Positions 25,998-36,033 of a stretch of 52,920 nucleotides of DNA are shown in pieces. Under the pieces are notes generated by a model, which was given only the letters and a program-made list of their open reading frames with translations, was not told the origin of the DNA and did no database searches. The DNA comes from an uncultured Bacteroidaceae bacterium (lineage in GTDB: Bacteria > Bacteroidota > Bacteroidia > Bacteroidales > Bacteroidaceae): assembly GCA_904502235.1 (NCBI GenBank), contig CAJGDP010000010.1, forward strand, positions 1-52,920, in the 5' to 3' direction. Positions within the stretch are counted from its first letter, which is position 1. Every line of letters begins with the position of its first letter. A program made the position numbers and the translations under genes.

Positions 25998-26735
25998 GTG
26001 CAGAAGCCGCAACGGACATACGGACACTTGATTATTGCTTTACTGTTGCTCGTAATGGGCACAGGAGCAGATGCGCAATCGCAGACGGTCAAAAAATTAA
26101 CCGTCCGCGACTCGCTCTTTATACAGACTATGAAAAGCGATTCCATAATTGCCGAGAACACATACAAGGAGATTATGGCAAACAGCCCCATTGTTGCCGA
26201 CAGTGGCATGGTTTCGGCTAGCAAGCCACAAAAAATCTGGAAACCCGATGTCCAGACCGCAACATGGCTGGCACTTGTAATACCCGGAGGCGGACAGATA
26301 TACAACCGCAAATATTGGAAACTGCCTATCGTGTATGGAGGATTCGTGGGTTGCATGTATGCCTACAATTGGAACGGACAGATGTACAAGGATTACCGTC
26401 AGGCATATCTCGATATCATGGACAGCGACCCCAACACAAATTCGTTCAAGGATTTTTTCAGACCGGGATATAATTTCGATGCGAACAAGGAGTATCTGAA
26501 AAGCGTGTTCAAGAAGAGAAAGGACCGCTATCGCCGTTGGCGCGACCTGAGCATCTTTGCCACAATAGGAGTATATGCACTCTCGGTAATTGACGCCTAT
26601 GTGGATGCACAGCTGGCAACCTTTGACATAAACGACGATGTAAACCTCACCATAGAACCGCAAATGATGCAGGATAGGATTCCTTTCTCGCGCGACAATA
26701 ATTACTACGGTTTGAACTGCCACATAACATTCTGA
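25998..26735 (+). CDS. DUF5683 domain exported or membrane protein
   Basis: Unknown function. The start is a GTG at 25998, 6 bases after parB; no ATG precedes the signal-like hydrophobic stretch (LIIALLLLVMGTGADAQ), so GTG is the only sensible start. The 245-residue product has the DUF5683 core (about 85-200): an ATWLALVIPGGGQIYN segment, YWKLPIVYGGF, and further hydrophobic helices, which together suggest a small membrane protein. It follows parAB and precedes the lytic transglycosylase as in other Bacteroidetes, so a link to envelope growth or chromosome-envelope coordination is possible, but only by position. Confidence 0.85.
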   Translation: MQKPQRTYGHLIIALLLLVMGTGADAQSQTVKKLTVRDSLFIQTMKSDSIIAENTYKEIMANSPIVADSGMVSASKPQKIWKPDVQTATWLALVIPGGGQIYNRKYWKLPIVYGGFVGCMYAYNWNGQMYKDYRQAYLDIMDSDPNTNSFKDFFRPGYNFDANKEYLKSVFKKRKDRYRRWRDLSIFATIGVYALSVIDAYVDAQLATFDINDDVNLTIEPQMMQDRIPFSRDNNYYGLNCHITF

Positions 26736-26761
26736 AACACCTAAATAAACAAATCATCAAA

Positions 26762-28078
26762 ATGCAAAAAACCATAACTGCTCTGACAATATTGATTTTG
26801 TTTGCCACAACTTCAATGGCAAGCACACTTTTGCCGGACTCTGTGGCTACCAACAATACTACTACAACCGACAGTATTGCCGTCACTCTGAATATTTCAC
26901 CGGAATTTCCCGACACCATAGATTTTGAAGTTCCAGGTTATATGCTTCAGGAGATTGACAGTATGCTGAACTGCTGGCAGGCACGCAACCTGCTGAAAGC
27001 ACTTGAATACGATTCAGCCCAATATGCAGGAATAAAGATAACCGACACTCTGTATGCCCAGCGTCTCCAGAGCATGCCCACTATCGTTAAGATGCCCTAC
27101 AACAGGATGGTAAGGTCGTGCATAGATGCATACACCACAAGAAACCGTTCATTGGTTGCATACATGCTTGGAATGTCGGAATTCTATATGCCTATAATCG
27201 AAGAGGAAATTGACAAGGCTGGAATACCCAACGAATTGAAATATCTTCCCATAATCGAGTCGGCACTGAACCCCAAAGCCGTTTCAAGGGTAAGTGCAAA
27301 AGGTCTGTGGCAATTCATGTTCGCAACAGCAAAAACCTATGGCTTGAAATCGAACAACTATATCGATGAGCGTTTCGACCCGATAAAATCCACAAAAGCG
27401 GCAGTGCGCTATCTTGCCGACCTGTACAAGATGTTCGGGAAATGGGAACTTGCCATTGCCGCATACAACTGCGGTCCAGGAAATGTAAAGAAAGCCATTT
27501 TACGCTCCGACGGCAAGACCGATTTCTGGGAGATATATTATTATCTGCCACGCGAGACACGCGGATATCTGCCAATGTTCATCGCGGCAAACTATATAAT
27601 GACATATTACAAGGAACATGGTATCAAGCCCATGGAACCGAGTACTCCTATAGCCACAGACACCATTTTAATATCCAAGAACCTGCACTTCAAGCAGATT
27701 GCTGAGGTATGCGGTGCAGAAATTGAGGAAATCAGAGCATTGAATCCACAATACATAAAGGATATAGTCCCCGGCGAGAACGAACCGTATGTACTGCGTC
27801 TGTCCAACAACCTTGTAACAGATTTCCTTGCAAACGAGGACAGCATATACAATCACAGGCAAAAGGAATTCTTCCCTAGAGAGAGTATTGCCGAGATGTT
27901 AAAACAGGCTAAGGCAAACGACGACGGACGTGGAACACTCAAACGCCACAAGATAAAAAGTGGCGAGACCCTCGGAAGCATCGCGCTCAAGTACAGAGTT
28001 ACCGTAAAGCAGATAATGAAGTGGAACGGCTTGCGCAACAGCAATATCAGAGCCGGACAATACCTTAATATATATTAA
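26762..28078 (+). CDS. Membrane-bound lytic murein transglycosylase, MltD-like with LysM
   Basis: Cleaves the MurNAc-GlcNAc bond of peptidoglycan to form 1,6-anhydro ends. The 438 residues start with a signal peptide (about 1-20). The SLT domain (about 145-275) has the catalytic Glu166 in LPIIESALNP, then SAKGLWQFM and AIAAYNCGPGNV. The C-terminal LysM domain (about 393-438; HKIKSGETLGSIA) binds glycan, and a middle region has a weaker LysM-like stretch. It lies 26 bases after DUF5683 and 12 bases before the RSH gene. The gene symbol mltD is not certain. Confidence 0.93.
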   Translation: MQKTITALTILILFATTSMASTLLPDSVATNNTTTTDSIAVTLNISPEFPDTIDFEVPGYMLQEIDSMLNCWQARNLLKALEYDSAQYAGIKITDTLYAQRLQSMPTIVKMPYNRMVRSCIDAYTTRNRSLVAYMLGMSEFYMPIIEEEIDKAGIPNELKYLPIIESALNPKAVSRVSAKGLWQFMFATAKTYGLKSNNYIDERFDPIKSTKAAVRYLADLYKMFGKWELAIAAYNCGPGNVKKAILRSDGKTDFWEIYYYLPRETRGYLPMFIAANYIMTYYKEHGIKPMEPSTPIATDTILISKNLHFKQIAEVCGAEIEEIRALNPQYIKDIVPGENEPYVLRLSNNLVTDFLANEDSIYNHRQKEFFPRESIAEMLKQAKANDDGRGTLKRHKIKSGETLGSIALKYRVTVKQIMKWNGLRNSNIRAGQYLNIY

Positions 28079-28090
28079 AGTATCACTTAT

Positions 28091-30325
28091 ATGGAAAGCA
28101 ACGGAGAAAAAAGAATTGTTGACGAAGAAGCTCTCATAAACGAAGCCTTTCAGGAGTTGCTGGATATCTATTTGGCATCGCAACATCGCAAGAAAGTTGA
28201 GATTATAACAAAAGCATTCAACTTTGCACGTCAGGCACACAAAGGAGTGAGACGACATAGTGGCGAAGCATACATAATGCATCCCCTTGCCGTTGCACGT
28301 ATTGTATGCAAGGAGATAGGTCTTGGCTCTACCTCAATTTGTGCCGCCCTGTTGCACGATGTTGTGGAAGACACCGACTATACCGTTGAGGATATAAGAA
28401 ACCTTTTTGGCGACAAGATTGCCAATATCGTAAACGGACTCACCAAAATTGCAGGTGGCGTATTCGGAGCACACGCCTCGGAGCAGGCAGAGAACTTCAA
28501 GAAGCTTCTGCTCACCATGAGTGAGGACATACGTGTGATACTCATAAAGATTGCCGACCGCCTGCACAACATGCGCACACTCGAATACATGCAGGTGAAC
28601 AAGCAATACAAGATTGCCGGCGAGACATTATATATATATGCTCCCATCGCCTACCGTCTTGGACTGAGCCGTATCAAGACAGAACTGGAAAATCTCAGTT
28701 TCCGATACGAGCACCCCGAAGAGTACTCGCGCATTGAGAAAAAGATTGAAAAGACCCAACAGGAACGCGACAAGCTATATTCCGAATTCACAAATCCCAT
28801 ACGCGAGCAACTCGATGCCATGGGGCTTGAATACGAGATAATAGGACGTGTGAAATCGCCCTACTCCATCTGGAACAAGATGCAGAAAAAGCATGTTGCC
28901 TTTGAAGACATATACGACATTCTTGCCGTACGTATAATTTTCAAGCCACGAGAAGGACGCGACGAGAACAACGAGTGCTTCAATATATACATAGCCCTTA
29001 CCAAACTCTACAATGCCCACCCCGACCGTCTGCGCGATTGGGTCAACAAGCCCAGGACAAACGGCTACAAGGCACTCCACGCCACATTCATGAGCACACA
29101 TGGCGAATGGATTGAGGTGCAGATAAGAAGCGAGAAGATGAACGAGATGGCAGAGAAAGGTATTGCCGCACATTGGAAATACAAGAACCAGGGCGACAAC
29201 TCTAGCGACGAGCAACTCGACAATTGGCTACATACCATAAAAGAGATTCTAGACGATCCACAGCCAAACGCGCTCGATTTCCTCGATACCATAAAACTGA
29301 ACCTTTATGCAACCGAGATTTTCGTCTTTACTCCAAAGGGAGATATAAAGACCATGCCACAACATTGTACGGCACTCGACCTTGCATACAGCATACACAC
29401 CTTCCTCGGCAACCATTGTATAGGTGCAAAAGTCAATCACAAGCTTGTACCGCTCAACCATCTGTTGCAGAGTGGCGACCAGGTCGAAATCCTGACTTCA
29501 AATGCACCAAGAGTCGACGAAAGTTGGCTGACATTCGTAACCACGGCAAAAGCACGTGCAAAGATACAGGCCGCTCTGCGTCGTCAGCAACGCATGATGC
29601 AGAACGAAGGCGAAGAGAAGCTGAACGCATTCCTTGAAAAAGAGGGACTCGGCAACTACATAGGCAACATAGAAAAGCTATTGAAACTGCACAAACTCAA
29701 GGAGCGCGAAGAGTTGCTGGTGAATATAGGCAAAGGCACAATAGTGCTTGGCAACGAAGACAAAGACGCATTGCTCGGCACAAAGAAACTGAGCCTAGCA
29801 TCGATATTCTCGTTCAACCGCGACAAGAAGAAGGAGGAAGAAACCGTAAAAGAGATACACGATGTAGTTGACCGCAAGACTACGCTCAACCTCACCGAAG
29901 AGAGTCTCAAGAGCCGATATATAATCGCCGACTGCTGCCATCCAATCCCCGGAGATGACGTTTTGGGATATTACGACGAAGACAAGCACATTGTGATACA
30001 CAAACGTAATTGCCCCGTAGCCAACACTCTAAAGAGCAGTCATGGCGACAGGATACTTGCCGCCAAATGGGAGACACACAAGCAGTTATACTTTGTTGTT
30101 CCCATACAGATTACCGGCATCGATGACATGGGTGTGTTGCATGAAATAACGACAATAATCTCACAGCAACTGAACGCGAACATCCAAAAGATGAATATCG
30201 AAAGTAATAACGGAATATTCGAAGGTACATTCTGGATAAACGTACACGATGTCCACGAAGTAAAGGACATCTGTGAAAACCTTAAGAAAATCAAGAATAT
30301 AAAGACCATTGCAAGAATTGGATAA
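28091..30325 (+). CDS. Bifunctional (p)ppGpp synthetase/hydrolase, RelA/SpoT homologue
   Basis: Makes and degrades the alarmone (p)ppGpp in the stringent response. The 744 residues show an HD hydrolase domain with the metal ligands in place (His64, His89-Asp90, and Glu93-Asp94 of the LLHDVVEDT motif), a synthetase domain (about 240-355; YDILAVRIIF), a TGS domain (about 395-460; IFVFTPKGDI), a helical/zinc-finger-like region with DCCHPIPGDDV, and a C-terminal ACT domain (about 665-744). Hydrolase residues look intact, so both activities are expected (SpoT/Rel type). It is the last gene of the parA-parB-DUF5683-transglycosylase run and its stop codon is within a shared terminator. Confidence 0.96.
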   Translation: MESNGEKRIVDEEALINEAFQELLDIYLASQHRKKVEIITKAFNFARQAHKGVRRHSGEAYIMHPLAVARIVCKEIGLGSTSICAALLHDVVEDTDYTVEDIRNLFGDKIANIVNGLTKIAGGVFGAHASEQAENFKKLLLTMSEDIRVILIKIADRLHNMRTLEYMQVNKQYKIAGETLYIYAPIAYRLGLSRIKTELENLSFRYEHPEEYSRIEKKIEKTQQERDKLYSEFTNPIREQLDAMGLEYEIIGRVKSPYSIWNKMQKKHVAFEDIYDILAVRIIFKPREGRDENNECFNIYIALTKLYNAHPDRLRDWVNKPRTNGYKALHATFMSTHGEWIEVQIRSEKMNEMAEKGIAAHWKYKNQGDNSSDEQLDNWLHTIKEILDDPQPNALDFLDTIKLNLYATEIFVFTPKGDIKTMPQHCTALDLAYSIHTFLGNHCIGAKVNHKLVPLNHLLQSGDQVEILTSNAPRVDESWLTFVTTAKARAKIQAALRRQQRMMQNEGEEKLNAFLEKEGLGNYIGNIEKLLKLHKLKEREELLVNIGKGTIVLGNEDKDALLGTKKLSLASIFSFNRDKKKEEETVKEIHDVVDRKTTLNLTEESLKSRYIIADCCHPIPGDDVLGYYDEDKHIVIHKRNCPVANTLKSSHGDRILAAKWETHKQLYFVVPIQITGIDDMGVLHEITTIISQQLNANIQKMNIESNNGIFEGTFWINVHDVHEVKDICENLKKIKNIKTIARIG

Positions 30326-30361
30326 GATAAAAGCGACCCGATCGGGTCGCTTTTATCTTAT
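30322..30361. terminator. Perfect 40-bp palindromic bidirectional terminator holding both stop codons
   Basis: The 40 bases are a perfect palindrome centred between 30341 and 30342, with A-rich left and T-rich right ends. The TAA of the RSH gene (30323-30325) and the TAA of the MerR-type gene (30358-30360) occupy mirror positions in the two arms. Confidence 0.9.
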
Positions 30362-30708
30362 ATCAGGTCGAGTTGCTCTTTCAGTGCAAGAAGTTCCTCC
30401 TTCACAGCCTTGAGCCTGTCTATTACCTCGCTTGTTGTTTCGGCACTCTCCTTAACACCGCCATGCTTGAACTGCTGTTTTGCTCCGGCAAGAGTCAATC
30501 CGCGTTCCTTAACAAGATGATATACCGTACGCAATGTCTTTATATCCTCCTTTGTATAGCGGCGGACACCATTGGCTCCCTTATAGGGCTTCACCTGCGG
30601 GAACACGTTTTCCCAATAGCGTAACGTGGTTTCGGTAACGCCAAGTTCCTTTGCAACCTCCTTTATGGAGTAGTACATCTTCAAATCCTTATCTTTACCC
30701 AGTGCCAT
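30358..30708 (-). CDS. MerR family transcriptional regulator (small, without ligand domain)
   Basis: DNA-binding protein with a winged helix-turn-helix (about residues 11-80: YYSIKEVAKELGVTETTLRYWE, given here in part), then a short helical segment for dimerisation. The start at 30708 gives 116 residues and lies one base after the stop of the M23 peptidase gene; upstream ATGs would lie inside that gene. There is no cysteine-rich or large effector-binding domain, so it is a short MerR of the kind widespread in Bacteroidetes. Tight coupling with the peptidase suggests co-expression. The target is unknown. Confidence 0.9.
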   Translation of the reverse strand: MALGKDKDLKMYYSIKEVAKELGVTETTLRYWENVFPQVKPYKGANGVRRYTKEDIKTLRTVYHLVKERGLTLAGAKQQFKHGGVKESAETTSEVIDRLKAVKEELLALKEQLDLI

Positions 30709-30709
30709 A

Positions 30710-31684
30710 TCAGTCGTAAATTTTACCATGGTTCTCTGCCATCTGCAACATCTGATCGTAGCCGTCGGCATCAAGGTCCATAAAATAGTAATTGATGGGA
30801 TTCTCGTGCCTGCCCTTTACGATAACCTCGTAATGCAGGTGAGGTCCTGTACTCTTTCCCGAATTGCCACTAAGGGCAATCTGCTCGCCACGCACAACCT
30901 TCTGACCTCGTTTCACAAGGAATTTCTTGTCCAGAAGATGTGCATAAAGCGTCTTATATCCATAACCGTGATTTATCACAACGGTATATCCATACCCCGA
31001 CATCCACTTGGCTGCCTCCACCACTCCGTCGGCAGTTGCATAGATTGGCGTGCGTTTGTCGCACGAGAAGTCCATGCCCTTATGGAACTTGCGTACCTTG
31101 TATACAGGGTCGATACGGTATCCGTAGCCCGATGCAGTACGCTTCAGGTCGCGGTTTGCAATAGGTTGTATCGCCGGAATGTGGCGCAGACGTTCTTCGG
31201 CATCCTTGTCAAGAGAAACAATCTCGTCAAAGGATTTTATCTGCATATACAGTTGTTTTTCGAGCAGGTCGAGTTTCTGTGCCGTTTCCACAAGCAGTTC
31301 GGCATTGTTCATTGCAAGCAGATCATCGTAGCGGTTTGTTCCGGCATAACCGGCATTACGCTGGTTTTCAGGCACAGGTTCAGCATTGAGCATTACACGG
31401 TACAGATTGTCATCGCGTTGCTGTATATCATGCAACACTGTCATTGCCCTGTCCAGACGTGAAGACATTATCCTGTACTGTGCCAGGAGCTGTGAATTCT
31501 CATTCTCGAACTCCTGCACGGTAGGTTGCCCCACGAACATATGGAAAGCGAGAAATGCCACACCACCGAAAACAATGAACATCAGCACTTTACGCACTGC
31601 TCTGAACACCCGTTGTGCCAAGGTGGTGTAAACAGGTTCATAGCTGTTCGTTTCGGGATTGAATGTATAATATTTCTTTCGCAT
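30710..31684 (-). CDS. M23 family peptidoglycan metallopeptidase (membrane-anchored)
   Basis: Endopeptidase of the LytM/lysostaphin type acting on peptidoglycan cross-bridges. In the 324 residues there is one membrane helix (about 33-50) after a cytoplasmic N-terminus, a coiled-coil-like stretch (about 57-95), a linker, and the M23 domain (about 185-290). Metal and catalytic residues are His201 and Asp205 (FHKGMD), His249, and His282/His284 (GPHLHYE). All appear present, so it is probably active and not a degenerate activator. It has a clear promoter (31708-31739) and is coupled to a MerR-type regulator; it is divergent from alaS. Confidence 0.93.
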   Translation of the reverse strand: MRKKYYTFNPETNSYEPVYTTLAQRVFRAVRKVLMFIVFGGVAFLAFHMFVGQPTVQEFENENSQLLAQYRIMSSRLDRAMTVLHDIQQRDDNLYRVMLNAEPVPENQRNAGYAGTNRYDDLLAMNNAELLVETAQKLDLLEKQLYMQIKSFDEIVSLDKDAEERLRHIPAIQPIANRDLKRTASGYGYRIDPVYKVRKFHKGMDFSCDKRTPIYATADGVVEAAKWMSGYGYTVVINHGYGYKTLYAHLLDKKFLVKRGQKVVRGEQIALSGNSGKSTGPHLHYEVIVKGRHENPINYYFMDLDADGYDQMLQMAENHGKIYD

Positions 31685-31707
31685 TCCTTAAATATCCTAA
31701 TTCAAGA

Positions 31708-31739
31708 CAAAGGTAACAAAACATCTTATTTTCTGCAAA
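31708..31739 (-). promoter_or_regulatory. Promoter of the M23 peptidase-MerR unit
   Basis: On the minus strand, TTTG (31736-31739), 20 bases, then TACCTTTG (31708-31715), about 24 bases before the start codon. Confidence 0.7.
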
Positions 31740-31808
31740 TCGAGCGATAAAAACAAAGTTTATCTCAAATATAGAGACGCACAACCGACAATATTCCATA
31801 AAATATTG

Positions 31809-31816
31809 TAACTTTG
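31809..31816 (+). promoter_or_regulatory. Probable -7 box of alaS
   Basis: TAACTTTG fits TAnnTTTG and lies 71 bases before the start. The upstream -33 box is not convincing. Confidence 0.5.
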
Positions 31817-31887
31817 TACGATTTTATGGATAAAAGCCATTACAACAAGGCACATCCTGTATAAGAAATAATTAAAAAACAAATAAT

Positions 31888-34506
31888 ATGCTCACATCAA
31901 AAGAAATCAGAGAATCGTTCAAACAATTCTTCGAGCAGAAAGGACACCTTATCGTACCTTCTGCACCAATGGTCGTAAAAGACGACCCAACACTGATGTT
32001 CACCAATGCCGGTATGAACCAGTTCAAGGATATCATTCTTGGTAACAGCCCAGCAAAGAGCAAGCGTGTTGCCGACTCACAGAAATGTCTCCGCGTAAGC
32101 GGTAAGCACAACGACCTTGAGGAGGTTGGACACGACACATACCACCACACAATGTTCGAGATGCTCGGTAACTGGTCGTTCGGTGATTACTTCAAAGAAG
32201 ATGCAATCAATTGGGCTTGGGAATACCTGACACAGGTTGTAAAACTGGACCCTAACCGTATGTACGCAACAGTATTCGAGGGTTGCGAAGCAGAAGGCTT
32301 GGCACGCGACAACGAGGCTGCTGCCATTTGGGAAAAGCACTTGCCAGCCGACCGCATCATCAACGGTAACCACAAGGACAACTTCTGGGAAATGGGTGAT
32401 ACAGGTCCTTGCGGTCCTTGTTCGGAAATCCACATCGACCTTCGCAACGACGAGGAGAGAGCAAAAATCAACGGTCGCGACCTTGTAAACGGTTCACACC
32501 CACAGGTAATTGAAATCTGGAACCTCGTGTTCATGCAGTACAACCGCATGGCAGACGGTCATCTCGAGGAACTTCCTGCAAAGGTTATCGACACCGGTAT
32601 GGGATTCGAGCGTCTTTGCATGGCGTTGCAGGGCAAGCAGTCGAACTACGACACCGACGTATTCCAGCCAATAATCAAGGCCATCGGTGAGATTTCAGGA
32701 AAGAAGTATGGCGACGATAGCCAGACAGACGTTGCAATGCGCGTAATCGCCGACCACATCCGTACAATCTCGTTCTCAATAACAGACGGTCAGTTGCCTT
32801 CAAATGCAAAGGCAGGTTATGTAATCCGCCGAATCCTTCGTCGTGCAGTACGTTACGGTTACACATTCCTCGGACAGAAGCAGGCATTCATGTACAAGCT
32901 CGTTCCTACACTCATCGAGAACATGGGCGACGCTTATCCCGAGTTGAAACAGCAGCAGGAACTCATCACAAAGGTTATGAAAGAGGAAGAGGATTCATTC
33001 CTACGCACTCTCGAAACCGGTATGGGTATGCTCGACAAGATTATAGCAACCACCAAGGAGGCTGGCAAGAGCGAAATCAGCGGTGTTGAGGCATTCACAC
33101 TCTACGACACATTCGGTTTCCCAATCGACTTGACACAGCTCATCCTGCGCGAGAACGGTTTGACCGTAAACATGGAGCAGTTCGACGAGGAGATGCTCAA
33201 GCAGAAGACACGCGCACGCAATGCTGCCGCTGTTGAAAACGGTGACTGGACAACCGTTAACGAGGGCGAATGCACATTCGTTGGCTACGACAACACAGAA
33301 TATGAAACAACAATACTCCGCTACCGTCAGACAAAACAGAAGAATCAGACACTGTATCAGATTGTATTGAAGGATACTCCTTTCTATGCAGAGAGCGGTG
33401 GTCAGATTGGCGACTGCGGTTTCCTTGTTTGCGGCGACGAGCGTATCGAGGTTATCGACACAAAGAAGGAGAACAATCTTCCTATCCACATTACAAAACA
33501 GCTTCCTGCAAACCCTGCGGCGACATTCGTGGCAGAGGTAAACAAGGAGAAGCGTGCAGCATGTGCGGCAAACCACTCATGTACTCACCTGATTGACCAG
33601 GCATTGCGTCAGGTATTGGGTACACACGTTGAGCAGAAGGGTTCACTTGTTACTCCCGAGGGTATCCGTTTCGACTTCTCACACTTCCAGAAGGTTACCG
33701 ACGAGGAGATAGAGCAGGTAGAGCGTATTGTAAATGCACGTATCCGCGAGAATATCGCACTCACCGATTATCGCAATATCCCCATCGAGGAGGCAAAACA
33801 GCTCGGTGCCATCGCTCTCTTCGGTGAGAAATATGGCGACCATGTACGCGTAGTGCAGTTCGGTACATCAATCGAGTTCTGTGGCGGTACACACGTATCG
33901 GCAACCGGAAATATCGGTATGGTTAAGATTATCAGCGAAAGTTCTGTTGCAGCAGGCGTACGCCGTATCGAGGCTATCACAGGAAAAGCGCTTGAGGATC
34001 ACCTGTACAAGACACAGACCTTGTTGAAAGAAATTCACGCGCTGTTCAACAATGTTCCCAACTTAAAGGCTACAATAGTAAAATCAATTGCAGAGAATGC
34101 TGAACTCAAGAAAGAGATTGAGGAGTATGCAAAGGAAAAGGCTGCAATGACCAAAAACGAGTTGCTTGGCAGCATCAAGGAGAAGGGTGGTATGCGTTAT
34201 ATCAGCGCAGTATTGCCGGTTCCTCCAGCAACAGCGAAGGATATCGCATTCATGTTGCGTCAGGAACAGCCCGAAAACCTGCTCGTTGTATTGGGTAGCA
34301 TATACAACGACAAACCACAGTTGACAATCTCTGTCAGTGCCGACCTTGTTGAGCGCGGTATCAATGCCGGCAAGATTGTAGGCATGGCTGCACGCGAGAT
34401 GCAAGGTGGTGGCGGTGGTCAGGCACACTTTGCACAGGCAGGCGGCAAGAACCCTGCAGGCATAAAGGCAGCCATAGACAAGGTATTCGAAATAATAGAA
34501 GCGTAA
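31888..34506 (+). CDS. alaS: Alanine-tRNA ligase
   Basis: Class II aminoacyl-tRNA synthetase charging tRNA-Ala. The 872 residues show the complete architecture: catalytic core with VPSAPMVVKDDPTL-like and HHTMFEMLGNWSFGDYFK motifs near the N-terminus, the tRNA-recognition helices, the editing domain with zinc ligands (HSCTH near residue 560 and CGGTH near 665), and the C-terminal DHHA1 domain with GGGGGQAHFAQAGG. Length is standard. It is monocistronic, ends at a terminator, and is divergent from the M23 gene. Confidence 0.98.
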   Translation: MLTSKEIRESFKQFFEQKGHLIVPSAPMVVKDDPTLMFTNAGMNQFKDIILGNSPAKSKRVADSQKCLRVSGKHNDLEEVGHDTYHHTMFEMLGNWSFGDYFKEDAINWAWEYLTQVVKLDPNRMYATVFEGCEAEGLARDNEAAAIWEKHLPADRIINGNHKDNFWEMGDTGPCGPCSEIHIDLRNDEERAKINGRDLVNGSHPQVIEIWNLVFMQYNRMADGHLEELPAKVIDTGMGFERLCMALQGKQSNYDTDVFQPIIKAIGEISGKKYGDDSQTDVAMRVIADHIRTISFSITDGQLPSNAKAGYVIRRILRRAVRYGYTFLGQKQAFMYKLVPTLIENMGDAYPELKQQQELITKVMKEEEDSFLRTLETGMGMLDKIIATTKEAGKSEISGVEAFTLYDTFGFPIDLTQLILRENGLTVNMEQFDEEMLKQKTRARNAAAVENGDWTTVNEGECTFVGYDNTEYETTILRYRQTKQKNQTLYQIVLKDTPFYAESGGQIGDCGFLVCGDERIEVIDTKKENNLPIHITKQLPANPAATFVAEVNKEKRAACAANHSCTHLIDQALRQVLGTHVEQKGSLVTPEGIRFDFSHFQKVTDEEIEQVERIVNARIRENIALTDYRNIPIEEAKQLGAIALFGEKYGDHVRVVQFGTSIEFCGGTHVSATGNIGMVKIISESSVAAGVRRIEAITGKALEDHLYKTQTLLKEIHALFNNVPNLKATIVKSIAENAELKKEIEEYAKEKAAMTKNELLGSIKEKGGMRYISAVLPVPPATAKDIAFMLRQEQPENLLVVLGSIYNDKPQLTISVSADLVERGINAGKIVGMAAREMQGGGGGQAHFAQAGGKNPAGIKAAIDKVFEIIEA

Positions 34507-34516
34507 TGACAACAGA

Positions 34517-34550
34517 GACGGCGGTGCAAAAAGCATCGCCGTCAGTTTTT
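34517..34550 (+). terminator. Terminator after alaS
   Basis: Arms 34517-34527 and 34533-34543 pair over 11 positions (one wobble) around AAAAA and are followed by AGTTTTT. Confidence 0.85.
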
Positions 34551-35982
34551 ATTCCATCTGAGCATTACTCCAATTCACAAGATAGAGTTTTTCACTTGCA
34601 CGAGTAAATGCCGTGTAGAGCCATCGGTAATAGTCGAGCCCCACCATGTCGGGTGAAACGAATCCCTGGTCGATAAAGACACGTTGCCACTGACCACCCT
34701 GCGCCTTGTGACATGTTACAGCATACCCGTATTTAACCTGAATCGCATTATAATAAGGATTATTGCGTACCTGCTCCATACGCTTGCGTTTGGAACGTAT
34801 TTCGGGATAGTCCTCCCATACAGCAGTAAAGAGTCTCTCGCTTTCCTCTTTTGTAAGCGATGGGGATTCACTTATTAGGGTATCGAGCAGAATTTTTACA
34901 TCTATTTCACAATCGTCATAATCCACAAACGAGAGTGTAACATCGGCAAAACGGAAACCATACATCTCCTCCACTCCACCTACACGCACAACTTCCGCAA
35001 CATCACCATTGGCAATAAAGTCGAACTTGTCGAGCAGAGTCTTGTCCTCTCGTCCAAGCAATTCACGCCAATAGTAGTTATTCTTTACCACCATGAGCAT
35101 ATCGCCACGGCTCAACTCCTCTTCGCGATAGAGTATGCGACGACGTATTCCCTCGTTATATACATTGGCACGTTTATTGGAACGGCAAAGCACTATAGTC
35201 TCATTTGTCCCGACTTCGCTGTATGAATTTTCTATAGCCTCGATGAGTTCCTCGCCACTGACACGGCATATATCGGCAAAGCCTGTCAATCTGATTTTAG
35301 GAGCCACACCGGTTTCTCCGGCGCATATTATTTCACGCAATCGGGTAGCATTATAAAGCACGCCCGAATCACCCGACTGACGCATAACCTGAGTGAGTTC
35401 CACGGCTGTAACATTCAGGAACATCGAAGAGAGATAGTGCCTCGACAGTGCCGGAGAGAGTTCCTCGCCCACAGGTGGCAACTGCGCAGTATCGCCCAAC
35501 AGCAATAAAGAACAGCCGTTACCCGAATAGACATATTCAATAAGGTCGTCGAGCAACGCACCTGAACCGAAATTCGACACACCGGCATTGGAAATCATAG
35601 ATGCCTCGTCCACTATAAACAAGGTATTTACAGCCCTGTTTTCCATAAGAGTGAATTGCGAAGCATCGAGAATGGACTTCTGACGGTATATCCTTTTATG
35701 GATGGTATGAGCACTCTTGCCCGAATAGGACGAGAACACCTTGGCAGCTCTGCCTGTAGGAGCAAGCAGCACGGTTTTACGCCCGAGCTGTTCCATTGTG
35801 CGGACAAGAGCCGATATCAGTGTGGTCTTTCCCGTTCCAGCATAACCGCAAAAGAGGAAAATCTTTCTGTCGTCAACCGAAATTATGAATTCCGAAATCA
35901 TTTCGAGTGAATTTTCCTGCTGAGTTGTTGGATTGAACGGAAAATTTGTTTTAATTTGCGAAGCTAAATACTTATTTATCAC
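34549..35982 (-). CDS. RecD-like ATP-dependent DNA helicase (superfamily 1, small form)
   Basis: Five-prime to three-prime SF1B-type helicase of 477 residues. Walker A is GYAGTGKTT (46-54), followed by LLAPTGRAAK, Walker B FIVDEASM, and motif III LLLGDTAQLPPVG. The C-terminal UvrD-like segment has YAVTCHKAQGGQW and YTAFTRASEKLYLV. It is much shorter than RecD2, without its N-terminal extension, and is of the stand-alone type common in Bacteroidetes. A role in DNA repair or recombination is likely but unproven. It stands alone, with its stop at the end of the alaS terminator. Confidence 0.92.
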   Translation of the reverse strand: MINKYLASQIKTNFPFNPTTQQENSLEMISEFIISVDDRKIFLFCGYAGTGKTTLISALVRTMEQLGRKTVLLAPTGRAAKVFSSYSGKSAHTIHKRIYRQKSILDASQFTLMENRAVNTLFIVDEASMISNAGVSNFGSGALLDDLIEYVYSGNGCSLLLLGDTAQLPPVGEELSPALSRHYLSSMFLNVTAVELTQVMRQSGDSGVLYNATRLREIICAGETGVAPKIRLTGFADICRVSGEELIEAIENSYSEVGTNETIVLCRSNKRANVYNEGIRRRILYREEELSRGDMLMVVKNNYYWRELLGREDKTLLDKFDFIANGDVAEVVRVGGVEEMYGFRFADVTLSFVDYDDCEIDVKILLDTLISESPSLTKEESERLFTAVWEDYPEIRSKRKRMEQVRNNPYYNAIQVKYGYAVTCHKAQGGQWQRVFIDQGFVSPDMVGLDYYRWLYTAFTRASEKLYLVNWSNAQME

Positions 35983-36033
35983 TTTGAACCAATAAAAATT
36001 TGACGTATAAAACGTTTTTTCGTTTTTTTATCT

